Below, piece by piece: positions 21,800 to 32,960 of a DNA stretch of 64,000 nt. The stretch lies in contig CM055097.1 in assembly GCA_029204225.1 (NCBI GenBank), positions 50,170,600-50,234,599 on the forward strand, in the 5' to 3' direction. Numbering within the stretch: position 1 is the stretch's first letter; each line of letters opens with the position of its first letter. The position numbers were made by a program, and so were the translations under genes. The notes beneath the pieces are model-generated. The model ran no database searches. It was not told the DNA's origin and saw nothing but the letters and a program-made list of their open reading frames with translations. This DNA comes from Diphasiastrum complanatum. Its lineage: Eukaryota > Streptophyta > Lycopodiopsida > Lycopodiales > Lycopodiaceae.

Positions 21800-24050
21800 T
21801 CTAGATTGGCATTACATTGTTTGAAAATGAATGTAAGTAATGACTTACTGAAAGAAGTTTCATCTTGTATCTCGGCCAAAGAAGCATGAGATTCATTAAA
21901 GTCTATTTATGAATCCAATAATACTTTGAGAATAATACTTATGCTAAGAAACCAAATCCTTCAAAGCATGAAAGGAAGTAATGAAAGTGCCCAATATTAT
22001 GTTCTTAGGATCAAATCATTGAATAGAGAGTTGTTTTCTATAGGTGATAATATCGAAGAAAATGAGTTAGTTCAAGTTATTTGAATGGATTAGGGAATGA
22101 CTACTCTAATCTAGTTCAAACATTTGCTATTCAAGATCTATTTCATAGCATAGAAAAGCTTCATAGTGTGATTGTATCTAAGGAGAGTAGAATGCTTCAT
22201 ATCAAAAATAGGATTGGTTCCTTATCTTTGAATGATGGTGATGAAAAAGCTAATTTTTTTTTAAACGCAAGAAGAAGAAGTTTTCATCCAAGAAGACCCA
22301 AACATGGTGGTCGAGAGCAAGGATGGAAGATCAAGTTCCAAAGGCAAGAGCGAGAAGGACAAGAAGAAGCTAAAGTGTTTCTTTTGTGGTAAGAAATAAC
22401 ACTTTTCATCCGAGTGTTACAAGCCATAACACCAACATCTAATCAAAACACTTGGTGGATTGATAGTGGGGCAAGCTCCCACATGACTCATTGTCATGGC
22501 CATATTCGGTTAAGGACCTAGAATAGTCCTAATATGGTAGACCGGCCCTCCGGTATTCGAGATTGTTGGTCACGCCCTGATTTAATTCCATGTCAAGGCC
22601 TGTTTGTGACTAATTACCTTGAGAGGACCCAGACACTCTAATTGAGACATAAGGAGTATTGCATGTTTGTGTGACGGATATAGACAGGATGACTGCATGA
22701 AAAGGTGAGATCTATGTATAGTTGATTTGCATGGGGATTGCATGGTTTCATGCACATAACTCTACTCTCTATATAATAAGGTAGGGATTCTCTCGTCGAT
22801 ATATTGGATTTAGGTTATCAGGTTATCTCTTCTCCTCTTGCTTCATATGACATGGCTTGGGAGCTAGATCTAGGTTTGATCTAGGATTGGTTGGGCGGTT
22901 TGGCTCCATAGTCTCTCTTATTGTGTTCTCTTATCCTCATCTTAGGGGCAATCCGTTATGATCATTACATTGGTATCAGAGCCCGGCTAAAATGCGGCGG
23001 TCTTGGATAGGAGTGGAAGCAAGCTCTACATGGGATTGGAAGATCGAAGCACTTGGATTAGCGTCCCGATTTGGAGTGCAGATTTTTTAAGGGAAGTTTA
23101 GAAGTGGATTTACTAATTCATTGAGCTTTGCAAAGTTGTGGTAGAGTGCCCTTCTACGCGTTTACTTTTGTTAAAGATGTTTTGAATTAGTTTTGTAATT
23201 CATTCTTAATTTTCTAGTTTCTTGAGAAAGTTTCCAGTTCATGTGGAATGATTTGCATGGGTGAATCATGTAGCTTGTTGCTTTAACTCATCATAACTTC
23301 GATAGTTGCAATGGTCCGTAGTGTTTTTTGGTGATTACTTCACACATGTCTAAATTCTGGTTTAGTGATGGAATGGTGAAGATCAATTTATCCAGTAAAT
23401 TAAACCATTACAGGTGCTGTTCCGTGGAGTAATTATTGCATGATAAGGGTGGTAGTGGGTTCCTTACACTCACCAAAAGTACTACTTTTCTACCTTACTT
23501 TCTTACAATAACTCTAAAAAGTTTATCTTCACAACAAGTGATCAAGAGTGTGAGCTTGTAGGAGATCCATTCCATTATGCCTTGGATCATCTAAGAAGTA
23601 GATCTAGACAATGTTCTTTATGTATCTTCTATTACAAAGAGCTTGTTGAGTGTTGGACAACTTATGGATAGTGGATTAGATATACATTTCAAGCATGGAA
23701 CATGTTCCGTCTTGAGTGAGCTTGCTGTGGAGAGTGTTTTCTGTCTGTGTTACTGTGTAGCATAATCTGTGTTCCTGTGCAAAGCAAATTCTAAGTGTTG
23801 GATGCTATTGTTATGGTTGGAAGTGTGAAATCGGCAAGGGACGAGCTGACTCAAGTGGAATTGTGGCACAAAAGGTTAGGTCAACCTAACTTCAAAGCTA
23901 TGGGGACCATGGTGACAAAGGAGCTTGCAATTGGACTACCCAAAACCATATCCAAGTGTGGCAAGCTTTGTGAAGCTTGTGGACTTTCCAAATCTCATAA
24001 GCAACCACTCAAGAGATCTTTGACAAGATCTAACTAAAGAAACATTGAGT
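21800..24050 (+). pseudogene. Copia gag-protease-integrase N-terminus (5' part of the nest's host element)
   Basis: gag runs from about 21810 (LLKEVS, then SLKSIYESNN) with stops, to a zinc knuckle CFFCGKK-stop-HFSSEC at about 22378-22420. The protease starts WWIDSGASSHMTH at 22454-22491 and is split by the insert at 22492-23468. It resumes at about 23469 and ends YVSSITKSLLSVGQLMDSGL. The integrase zinc finger (LWHKRLGQPNFK, CEACGLSKSHK) runs to 24037. Its continuation lies at about 25390-25432 and from 30875. Confidence 0.83.
22492..23468 (+). mobile_element. LTR plus primer binding site and leader, inserted in a protease gene
   Basis: The LTR spans 22492-22969 (TGTCATGG..ATTACA) with TATA-like CTATATAATAAGG. 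One base later comes the primer binding site TGGTATCAGAGCCCG at 22971. About 480 bp of leader-like sequence follows and ends TTCCTTACA. It is flanked by CTCAT (22487-22491) and CTCAC (23469-23473), matching at 4 of 5 bases. The protease reading resumes exactly at the right edge. The internal coding region and second LTR are absent. Confidence 0.75.
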
Positions 24051-24185
24051 TTCTACCTTAAAGCCTTAGTATTTTTTCTTGTCTTTTAGACCGCTGCATA
24101 TTTTAACTAATTTTTGCACAGTCTACATATTTGAACTGTTTGTCACACAATTTGCGTTTTTTGCATTTTGATAAAATGCGACAGC

Positions 24186-25385
24186 AGGTCTAAAATGACC
24201 CAAGATTTTGTTTTAAGCAACCTTCGGCCTTTTTGGCTTTTTCGCCACATACTCAAAAGGCCAACACTTCAGAGTATCCATATGTAAGCCAAGGGTGAGG
24301 ACGAACTATCGGGCATGGGCGAACTATCTAACCTCAGCTACTCGGGCGTGAAGTTTTTCAAACTATCACGATCCACCACCGCCATGCAACGTTAACAGAA
24401 ACGTATTTAAATGGATGCTTAGCTTAAACTTAGCCAATCAATCTTGTAATCTAATCCAACATGATATACGTATTGGATCAGAGATAGAGAGATACATAAA
24501 TATAGAGAATCATGAATGCAACACTCAGTGAGGTGCGTATCAAGGAAGAAAGACAGTTCTAGCAGTAGCTAGTTCCATTCATGAGAAGAGAACACCTCTC
24601 TTGTGAAGTATTTCAGATCATTTATGATCCAATCCATGTCCCTGATCTTGGGTTACAAAAGAAGATATTCTACCAATGTCACCAATGTAAAAAAATCAGC
24701 ATATACACACAAAATGAGATGCAAACTCTAATAGAACTTGATCAAACATGAATCAAATGATAATGTACTATTGTTGTCTGTACAAAACTAGCAAGCTATT
24801 GTATCTCACACGTGTGGATCCAAAAATAACAAATATAGATCATTCTACACATAGAATTGCATGCAATCACAAGTATAGTGCACCAATGGATAGTAGAACC
24901 CAAGAGAACCATGTATAAGCATGAATAAGATAGAGAAGAGAGAAGATGTGTCTCTCCACGAGTTTCCTCCTTTTATAACAGGTCCAAAACCTATTTGGCC
25001 ATTTGGTTTTCCCTCCAAAACGCTAACCCTACTATTTTTTAGGTCTAGATTCAAAGTACCCAACATTTAAATTTGAATCTACTCAAACTCACCTTCTAAC
25101 TTTCCCACACTTTCAAAAAGTGTTTATTCAAATGAAATTTAGACTAATGAACTTTGAAAAGTCAATCTCTAAGCCTAAAAACAAAGTTGACCTCAATTTG
25201 GCAAATATTAAAATATAGTAAATATGATCAAACTAGTTGAATATTTCACATCTCTCACGCCGACGTGCTGATCTGGGAAACTGACAGCGCTCAAGAAAGA
25301 ACTTCCAATGTACACTCGATTTTTTTATAATGGGGACGAGTTACATCTTCTCTGCTCAATGTGCAAATTGTGAATGTTGTGATGC
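24186..25385 (+). mobile_element. LTR of a second copia family, split by a solo LTR
   Basis: 24186-24601 and 25256-25385 together match, in reverse complement, the LTR at 41505-42046 (shared AGGTCTAAAATGACCCA, GGGCATGGGC, GAGGTGCGTATCAAG, GACAGCGCTCAA). No coding sequence of this element is adjacent, so it is a solo LTR or fragment. Its exact outer ends are not resolved, and 24050-24185 is unassigned. Confidence 0.7.
24602..25250 (+). mobile_element. Solo LTR (649 bp) with TCTCT target site duplication
   Basis: Starts TGTGAAGTATTTCAG and ends GAATATTTCACA. Flanked by TCTCT at 24597-24601 and 25251-25255. It is the same family and the same length as the 5' LTR at 30221-30869. Strand is given as the plus-strand reading; in the full element this family is oriented the other way. 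Confidence 0.9.
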
Positions 25386-25432
25386 TTGTTCACTTTTTCA
25401 ATAGATAAAAAGAGAATTTACATGCACATACA

Positions 25433-26066
25433 TGTGAAAGATTTCAGATCATTATGATTCAATCTACTTGAATGATCTTTGGTTAGAAAGAGAAATACAC
25501 TACCAATCTCACCAATGTAGAAAAATCAGCATCTACACACAAATTGAGATGCAAACACTAATAGAACTTGATCAAACTTGAATGAAATGATAAAGTACTA
25601 TTGCTGTCCGTAAAAAACCAGCAAGCTACTATATTTCACACGTGTGAATCCAAAAATAACAAATATAGATCATTCTACACATAGAATTGCAAGCAATCAC
25701 CAAGATAATGCACCAATGGAAGTAGAACCCAAGAGAACCATGTATAAGCATGAAATGAGATATTGAAGAGAGAAGATAGCTCTCTCCACGACTTATGTCC
25801 TTTTATAGCAAGTCCACTTGGCTTTCCCATCAAAATGCTAACCCTACTATTTTTGGGCCTAGATTCAATGTACTCAACTATTCAAATTTGAATCTACTCA
25901 AACTCGCATTCTAACTTTCCTACACTTTCAAAAAGTGTTTATTCAAATGAAATTTAGACTAATGAACTTTGAAAAGTCAATCTCTAAGTCTAAAACAAGT
26001 TTTGGCCTCAATATGCCAAATATGAAAATATAGCAAAATATGATCAAACTAGTTGAATCTTTTACA
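25433..26066 (-). mobile_element. 3' LTR of the 25.4-30.9 kb element
   Basis: 634 bp, TGTGAAAG..TTTTACA in plus orientation. It is shorter than its partner mainly through a deletion of about 15 bp near 25815. Contains the palindrome CACACGTGTG. Confidence 0.9.
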
Positions 26067-26283
26067 CTCCCTCTTCAACTAGTTTTAGCATAGACTTTGA
26101 TAGCACTCCAAGTGAAGTCCTATGCTTCATGGACAAGTCCTTTCCCAATGCTTTGGTGAAGATATTAGCTACACATTCCCTTGAAGACACATGTTGAAGC
26201 TCCACCTCCTTTGCAATGACTTGCTCCCTCACAAAGAGATAATTGTATCTCAATATGCTTGCTCCTAGCATAGTTTTTGCCAA
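26062..26283 (-). pseudogene. Copia RNase H C-terminal remnant
   Basis: Reads FVREQVIAKEVELQHVSS followed by ANIFTKALGK, the standard end of copia RNase H next to the polypurine tract. The catalytic part is missing. Confidence 0.8.
26067..26080 (-). other. Polypurine tract
   Basis: Minus strand reads GTTGAAGAGGGAG directly before the 3' LTR, the plus-strand priming site of the element. Confidence 0.8.
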
Positions 26284-27087
26284 TTGAACTTTAGTCCGTC
26301 ATAAGAATGATGTTCTTCCTAAGAATATATCTCCTTTCAATGATCATGTAATGCTCAAAATAGAAACAACCATAATTGATATAGAGAATAGTGTCCACTT
26401 GGGATGCTTCACTGTTTCTTACATCAATTTTACATGTCAAGAGTAACTAGTACATGAAGAATCAAATAGAATGTAAATGAAATGATTCCACCATGCTTCC
26501 AACTCTGAAATCTCTGAAAAAATACAGCAAACAAACAAGAAATGTGAGTGATCAACATTTGTTTGCATGTTTTCTCCTTCTTTGTCCTTTGTTGCCATGT
26601 ATCCACCATGATACTCCATGAATGAGCTCCCATCTCCATCTTGCCACAAGATGCCATCATCCCTTGATGACTTGGTCATGAATGAATGACATAATAAACC
26701 TCCAATAGCCTCATTTCCATCAGCAAAACCAGCCAATAATGCTAGTACAAATCCAACATCAAAACAATGCTCACCAATGTAGCTAGTTTTACCATATCTT
26801 GACATTTTGCACACATCCACATAAAAATGATCAAACATGAGATAGAACAAGTAAAGTAAACTTGAACAACACTTCATTTATGCTCCTTTGACCTTACTTG
26901 AGTCTTCAATATGCTTCAAAAACAGATCCATAACATATTTTCCAATTACCTCTCCTTTGATGCTCTTGACTAGCTCCAAATTGCGACTTTTCCTTTTGAC
27001 TAGTTGAAGCGCTTTGAGATCAACCTCTTGATCTTCAACTTGACCATCAAAGTCATTGAACATAATTTTTTTACCAGATCCATTACT
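26284..27087 (-). other. Unknown passenger segment replacing reverse transcriptase
   Basis: Two open stretches (27063-26878 and 26877-26437) without RT motifs or any family I recognise. The first matches 2117-2310, where it again follows a copia integrase linker and ends EDSSKVKGA. It may be captured host sequence or element-specific spacer. Confidence 0.55.
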
Positions 27088-28452
27088 TTATTTTATAGCA
27101 AGATAACATCCATCCACTTGCATGGCTCCATGTACACAAGAAGATCCTCCAAAAGATGTTCTACTCTTCATAAGAGCTTGATACTCAAGATCCATTGCTT
27201 GGATCCACTCCTCTGCTTTCCTTGCTTGATCTACACTTTTAGGCTCATCCAAAGAGGTTAGGAAAGCAACATGATTTCCCAAAACTACTTGCTTACCCTT
27301 TTGATCATATGTGAGCCTTGAAGGTACTTGTCTTTCTCTTGATGTTCTCCTTGGCTTTTGACTTGATGAAGGTCCATCATCATCACCATCCAAAGTAGGA
27401 TCCTTCTCATCAACATCAAGAATGCTAGATCCATCCACACTACCATCAATTATGCTTGAAGACACTTTTGGAATGTTTCCCTCATAAAAAATGACATCTC
27501 TACCAGCAATCACTTTGTTAGTAGAAGGAATGTAAACCTTATAGGCTTTACTCACCTCACCATATCCAATAAAAATACCTCTTCTTGAAGATGGCTCCTT
27601 GGTCCTATCATCAAGAGTAATGTTGACATAGCATGTGCATCCAAAGGTTCTTAGAAAGTTGACACTCGGCCTCCTCTTGAATAGCATCTCAAAAGGTGTC
27701 CTTCCATCCAAAATAGGCCACCTATTGCACAAGAAATTGGCACACAACAATGCTTGATCCCAAAATGAGTTGTCAAGATTAGCACTTAACATCATAGCTT
27801 TAGCACTTTCACATAAAGTCCTATTCTTCCTTTTAGCCACTCCATTTTGTTGTGGGGTCCTTGATGTTGTATACTCCCTCTTGATCCCATGCTCATCACA
27901 AAAGGCCTTGAACTTGTTAGATATGTACTCACCACCATTGTCACCTCTCAAGCACTTGATCTTTGTAGGAAATTGGTTTTCCCTTGCATTCTTGAACTTG
28001 ATAAAGACATCATACACTTCATCCTTGCTCTTTAGTAGATAGACCCAACAAAATCTACTAAAATCATCAATGAATGTTACATACATCTTAGCTCCACTAT
28101 TGCTAGTTGTAGTAAATCCATAAATATCCGAATGTACAAGTTGAAAAGGCTTTGTAGATCTAGAAATAGATATAGTATAAGGTAGTCTATGTGACTTAGA
28201 CAAAGCACAAGACTCACAAACATGCTTGACATCACTTAAGGAACTTGGAAGACCAATCACAACCTTCTTCCTTGCCATTACCTTCAATGACTTGAAGTTG
28301 AGGTGTCCCATCCTTTTGTGCCAAACCTCTTGAGTAGAAATTTGCTCCCTTGCAACACATCCAACTTGGTTAGCAATAACACAAGCATCTAGTTTGAACA
28401 GCTTCCCTTGACTTTTACCTTTTCCAATCAAGACATCCTTCCTTTTGATCAA
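27088..28452 (-). pseudogene. Copia integrase with a changed catalytic glutamate
   Basis: 454 codons open. The zinc finger has VWHKRMGHLNFK and CESCALSKSHR. The core has D in HSDIYG and D in RGDNGGEYIS, but the usual GVAE reads GVAKRKNRT, so the DDE glutamate is lysine. A linker ends PSRLTYDQKGKQ. The frame loses copia similarity at about 27130. Confidence 0.88.
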
Positions 28453-28614
28453 ACAAGCATCTCCATCAAACTACACCTTGAGGCCTTTACTTAGCATTTG
28501 GCTCACACTAAGCAAATTCTTGGTAATAGATGAAATAAACAAGACATCCTCCAAATGAACATTCCTATTTGTAGAGAGATAAATAGGAATTGTGTCAATT
28601 CCTTTGATTGCACA

Positions 28615-29625
28615 CTAGCCATCATTGGCCATATAGATCACCCTCTTGTCATCTCCATATGCCAACAAAGAAGTGAAGTACTCTTTGTGAAAGGTCATGT
28701 GTGAACTTGCTCCACTATCAATCCACCAAGGATCTAGATCTCCATCAATATCAAGCATACATGAAGACATCACAAAAGCATCATCATTTGCATCTTGAAC
28801 ATCCAAACCCTCCTCATCAAGAGTAAGATTACCTTGCTTGTCTCCTTGATCTCTCTTCTTCTTGTAGCACTCACTTGCAAAGTGTCATTTGATGCCACAA
28901 TAGAAGCACTTGAGCTTTGATCTATCCTTCTTTTTGCCACTTGAAGAAGCATCCACTTGATCTTGCCCTTTAGACCACTTACTTTTAGTTTTGCCCTTGA
29001 ATTTGCCCTTTGTGAACATAGCATCCTCTCGAAGTGTCGATGTAAATCCACTTCTTGCTTGAGGCCTATATTCCACATTGATCAAGATCTCTTGAAGATC
29101 CATCAAACTTGGCAAAGTCTTTTGAATAGCAATACTTTGAACAATGTTAGCATGAGCATCCAACAAGCCATTAAGAACTACTTGAATAAGCTCTCCTTCC
29201 TTAATGCTTTCATCAATGCAAGCCAACTCATCATTCAATGCTTTTATTCTCAAAACAAAAGTATTTGGACTTTCTTCATTCTTTTGCAAACAAGAAAAGA
29301 TTTGCCTTCTTAGAGTCAACACTCTAGAAGTAGACTTGGATTCATAAAGCTTCTTCAATGAGTTCCAAGCTTCCAAATTTGATGTGCACTTACCAACTTC
29401 CTTGAGAAGTTCATTGGTAACATTCATCTTTATCATGTGTAGAGCCTTCTTGGCTCTCTTGTCATACCTCACTTGATCTTGTTGTGTTGCTGGTCTCTCC
29501 TCCAAACCTACAACAATATCCAAAACATCATTTATCTCAAGAAGTGACTCCATCCTCACTTTCCACAATGAATAGTTACTTGAGATAAGATTGGCTTCCA
29601 ACATGACTCCAATTGAGGTTGCCAT
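28615..29625 (-). pseudogene. Copia gag and protease of the same element
   Basis: gag starts MATSIGVMLEANLISSNYSL at 29625 and runs 246 codons to a premature stop inside the zinc knuckle (CFYCGIK-stop-HFASEC, stop at about 28887). Downstream the same polyprotein continues with WWIDSGASSHMTF, the protease active site, and stops again at 28615. Confidence 0.88.
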
Positions 29626-29639
29626 GTAGCAATGACCTG

Positions 29640-30208
29640 ATATTCTCTTTCAACATGTTTCAATGCACAAAGCACTCCTTTGAACAACAACAAATGCTTT
29701 CAGAGGAAATCACCAAGATTTGAAACTATCTCGCAAATTCTCTTCTAGCACTTATACCAAGCAAATCAACACATAGAATCATGGAATCTTGATCAACATA
29801 TGATCTATCGTCAATCTAATGACTTTTGCCACTTCCTAAGATTGAGACACACTCAAATGAAGTCCATCAACCTCGCTATCTAGAGATCCAATCAAAATTA
29901 GAGTTTTGACAAAATCACAAAAAGTTGACTATTCCGAATATACATGCCTGAAAATTTGATATGCAATCTATAAGCCACCACTTAGGCTGATCCAATGATC
30001 CAAAAATTAGCCAAATCCAGTATGTGAATTTAAAAATTGGAATTGATCAAGTATATTGACCTATATAGGGTTTTGATCTAAAAAGATCCCATCTACAAAA
30101 GCAAAAAACTTGATTTTGGTGTAGAATCCTCTCTAGCATGCTCTAGACTTGATATCTTCACCAAATCATTGATAGATCTGATTTTCTCCTTCATAACCTG
30201 AAACAAAA
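29640..30208 (-). other. Untranslated leader of the minus-strand copia
   Basis: Sequence between the gag start and the primer binding site. The same leader recurs at about 60510-61010. Confidence 0.7.
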
Positions 30209-30220
30209 GCTCTGATATCA
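30209..30220 (-). other. Primer binding site
   Basis: Minus strand reads TGATATCAGAGC, one base from the usual initiator-Met-tRNA type site, directly abutting the 5' LTR. Confidence 0.85.
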
Positions 30221-30869
30221 TGTGAAAGATTTCAGATCATTATGATCCAATCTACTTGAATGATCTTTGGTTAGAAAGAGAAATACACTACCAATCTCAC
30301 CAATGTAGAAAAATCAACATCTACACACAAATTGAGATGCAAACACTTATAGAACTTGATCAAACTTGAATGAAATGATAAAGTATTGTTGTTGTCCGTA
30401 CAAAACCAACAAGCTTCTGTATTTCACACGTGTGGATCCAAAAATAACAAATATAGATCATTCTACACATAGAATTGCAAGCAATCACCAAGATAGTGCA
30501 CCAATGGAAGTAGAACGCAAGAGAACCATATATAAGCATGAAATGAGATAGAGAAGAGAGAAGATAGCTCTCTCCATGAGTTACGTCCTTTTATAACATG
30601 TCCAAACCCTATTTGGCCACTTGGCTTTCTCACCAAAATGCTAACCCTACTAATTTTGGGTCTAGATTCAATGTACTCAACTATTCAAATTTGAATCTAC
30701 TCAAACTCGCATTCTAACTTTCCCACACTTTCCAAAAGTGTTTATTCAAATGAAATTTAGACTAGTGAGCTTTGAAAAGTCAATCTCTAAGACTAAAACA
30801 AGTTTTGGCCTCAATATGCCAAATATGGAAATATAGCAAAATATGATCAAACTAGTTGAATCTTTCAAA
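30221..30869 (-). mobile_element. 5' LTR of the 25.4-30.9 kb element
   Basis: 649 bp. The plus-strand end reads CTTTCAAA where relatives have CTTTCACA, a one-base change at the terminus. Confidence 0.9.
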
Positions 30870-30874
30870 ATACA

Positions 30875-31227
30875 CTCCTCAACAAAATGGAGTGATCGAA
30901 AGAAAAAATAGAACCTTGTGTGAGGGTGCAAAGGCATTAAGGTTAGATGCATTTCTTCCTATTTCATTTTGGGGAGAAGCTAGTGCAAACTTTCTATGCA
31001 ATAGAATGACTAATAGTGCCATTGAAAGATTCACACCTTTTGAAGCATTGTATGGCAAAAGGCCAAATATTCGTGATTTCAAAATTTTTGGTTGTACTTG
31101 TTATGTACACATTCCTTTAAAAGTACGAAAGAAGGAAGATGCTACCTCAATCAAATGCATCTTTGTTGGTTATAGTGAAAATAGTAAAGCTTATAGGATA
31201 TTTGATCTTATTTCTAAGTTGTTGTAA
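30875..31227 (+). pseudogene. Copia integrase, second half
   Basis: Continues from the ATACA site with TPQQNGVIERKNRTLCEGAK (catalytic E present), then FGCTCYVHIP and IFVGYSENSKAYR. Stop at 31225. Confidence 0.88.
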
Positions 31228-32350
31228 GTAGAGATGTACTTTTTGATGAATCTCACAAAATCAAAGAGAATGAACTTTTCAACAACTCTCATCTTGTCAA
31301 TGATCATGCAATGGCCGAGGAGGAGCTTCAAGGAGTTGAAGATCAAGAGGATCTTGCTCAAGATCCAAAGGAACCAAGAAGATCAACAAGGATGAGGGCC
31401 GAGCCATCATGGCTCACTTACATTGACAAACAGAAGCAAAGGGAAGATTCTCAACTACACACCTCTTATTCTTTCTTGACTACTATGATTGAAGAACTAA
31501 CTTGTTTTGAAGAAGCAATTAAGTCTCAAAGTTGGAAAAATGTTATGCAAGTTGAGTTTGATGCCTTGTTGGAAAATCAAAATTGGGATCTTGTTGATCT
31601 ACCTCATGGAAAGAAGCCTCTTACTTGTAAATGGATATATAGATTGAAGTATAATCAAGATGGTTCCATTCATAAGTATACGGCTAGACTTGTAGCAAAA
31701 GAATTTTTGCAAACCAAAGGCATAGACTATGATGAAACCTTTGCTCCTGTTGCAAAGCCTGTTACCATTAGATTGATCATATGTCTTGCTACTTCTTTTA
31801 AATGGAAGGTCTTTCAGCTTGATGTGACAAATGCTTTATTGAATGGATTCTTGGAAGAGGAAATTTACATGTGCCAACCCGAGGGCTTCATCAAAGATGG
31901 AGAAGAAGACAAAGTTTGTTTTTAAAGAAGAGTCTTTATGGACTCAAGCAAGCACCTAGAGCATGGTACTCTAGGTTGCACTCTTTTCTTATTTCCATTG
32001 GATTTGTAGTAAGTTCTTATGAACCATCATTGTACTACAAATGTAATGATGGTAAGATCATTATTTTGGTTTTATATATTGATGATATAATTCTCACAAT
32101 AAATGAACTTGATGGCATAATAAATGTGAAAATTTCCTTGTCTAGTGAATTTAAGATGGTAGATCTAGGACTTCTAGAAGTTATACTTGGAATAGAAGTC
32201 ACTAGAAGTAGTGATTTTACTTTCATATGTCAATCTAAGTATGCTAGATCCATCTTAGAAAAGTTTGGCATGAAAGATTGTAAAGGAATTGAAACTCCCA
32301 TGGAGCTAAGTGTAAAAGTTTCCAAGGAAAGTGAAAGCATTCTTTGAGGA
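31228..32350 (+). pseudogene. Copia linker and reverse transcriptase
   Basis: An acidic linker ends RAEPSWLTY. RT has PLTCKWIYRLKYNQDGS, ARLVAKEFLQTKGIDYDETF, QLDVTNALLNGFLEEEIYM and, after a one-base shift near 31920, LKKSLYGLKQAPRAWYSRL. The catalytic motif LYIDDIIL at 32069-32092 is intact (Y-I-D-D). Confidence 0.9.
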
Positions 32351-32960
32351 CATCACTACCTATAAAAAGCTTATTGGCTCTTTGATCTATTTGATCATTA
32401 CTAGACCAGATCTTAGCTTTTTTGTAGACAAATTGAGTCAATATATGCAAAATCCACTAATATGTCATTGGAAAAGTGCCAAAAGAGTATTAAGATACAT
32501 CTCGGCTACAAGGAACTTTGGCATTGTTTATCAAGGGACTAATATTTGTTTGAGAGCATACTCAAACTCATATTTTGCAGCTGACAAAGTGGATAGAAGA
32601 TCCACAAGTGTCTTTGCTACATTCTTATATGGAGGAGTTATATCTTGGCTTTCCAAAAAGCAAGATATCATCTCTCTTTCATCAACTAAATTCGAGTACA
32701 AAGCTATGACAACAACAACAAAGGAGATCTTATGGCTAAGAAGACTTTTGGAGGAGCTTGTGATCAAGGTTGAAGACATTCCATGCATTTATTGTGACAA
32801 TCAATCAGCCCAACAGCTTTCCAATGATCCAATCTTCCATGCTTGAACCAAGCACATCAAAATTTCACATCATTTTGTGAGGGAGAAAGTGCAAGCAAAG
32901 GACGTCAAGCTCATCCATGTTTCATCATCAAATTGTATTGCCAATATAATCACCAAGCCA
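32340..32960 (+). pseudogene. Copia RNase H, truncated
   Basis: ITRPDLSFFVDKLS is followed by YSNSYFAADKVDRRST, where the expected first catalytic SDADWAG-type motif is degenerate. Then come LSSTKFEYKAM and YCDNQSAQQLSNDP. A stop occurs at 32845. The frame ends IITKP at 32960, exactly where the next LTR begins. Confidence 0.85.

Larger units (their letters stand above)
25433..30869 (-). mobile_element. Full-length but RT-less copia element, two LTRs, ATACA target duplication
   Basis: 5,437 bp between direct repeats ATACA (25428-25432 and 30870-30874). On the minus strand the order is 5' LTR (30869-30221), primer binding site, leader, gag, protease, integrase, a non-RT segment, the last part of RNase H, polypurine tract and 3' LTR (26066-25433). 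It sits inside the integrase frame of a plus-strand copia, which reads across the empty site when the element is removed. RT and most of RNase H are replaced by about 0.8 kb of unknown sequence. Confidence 0.92.
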
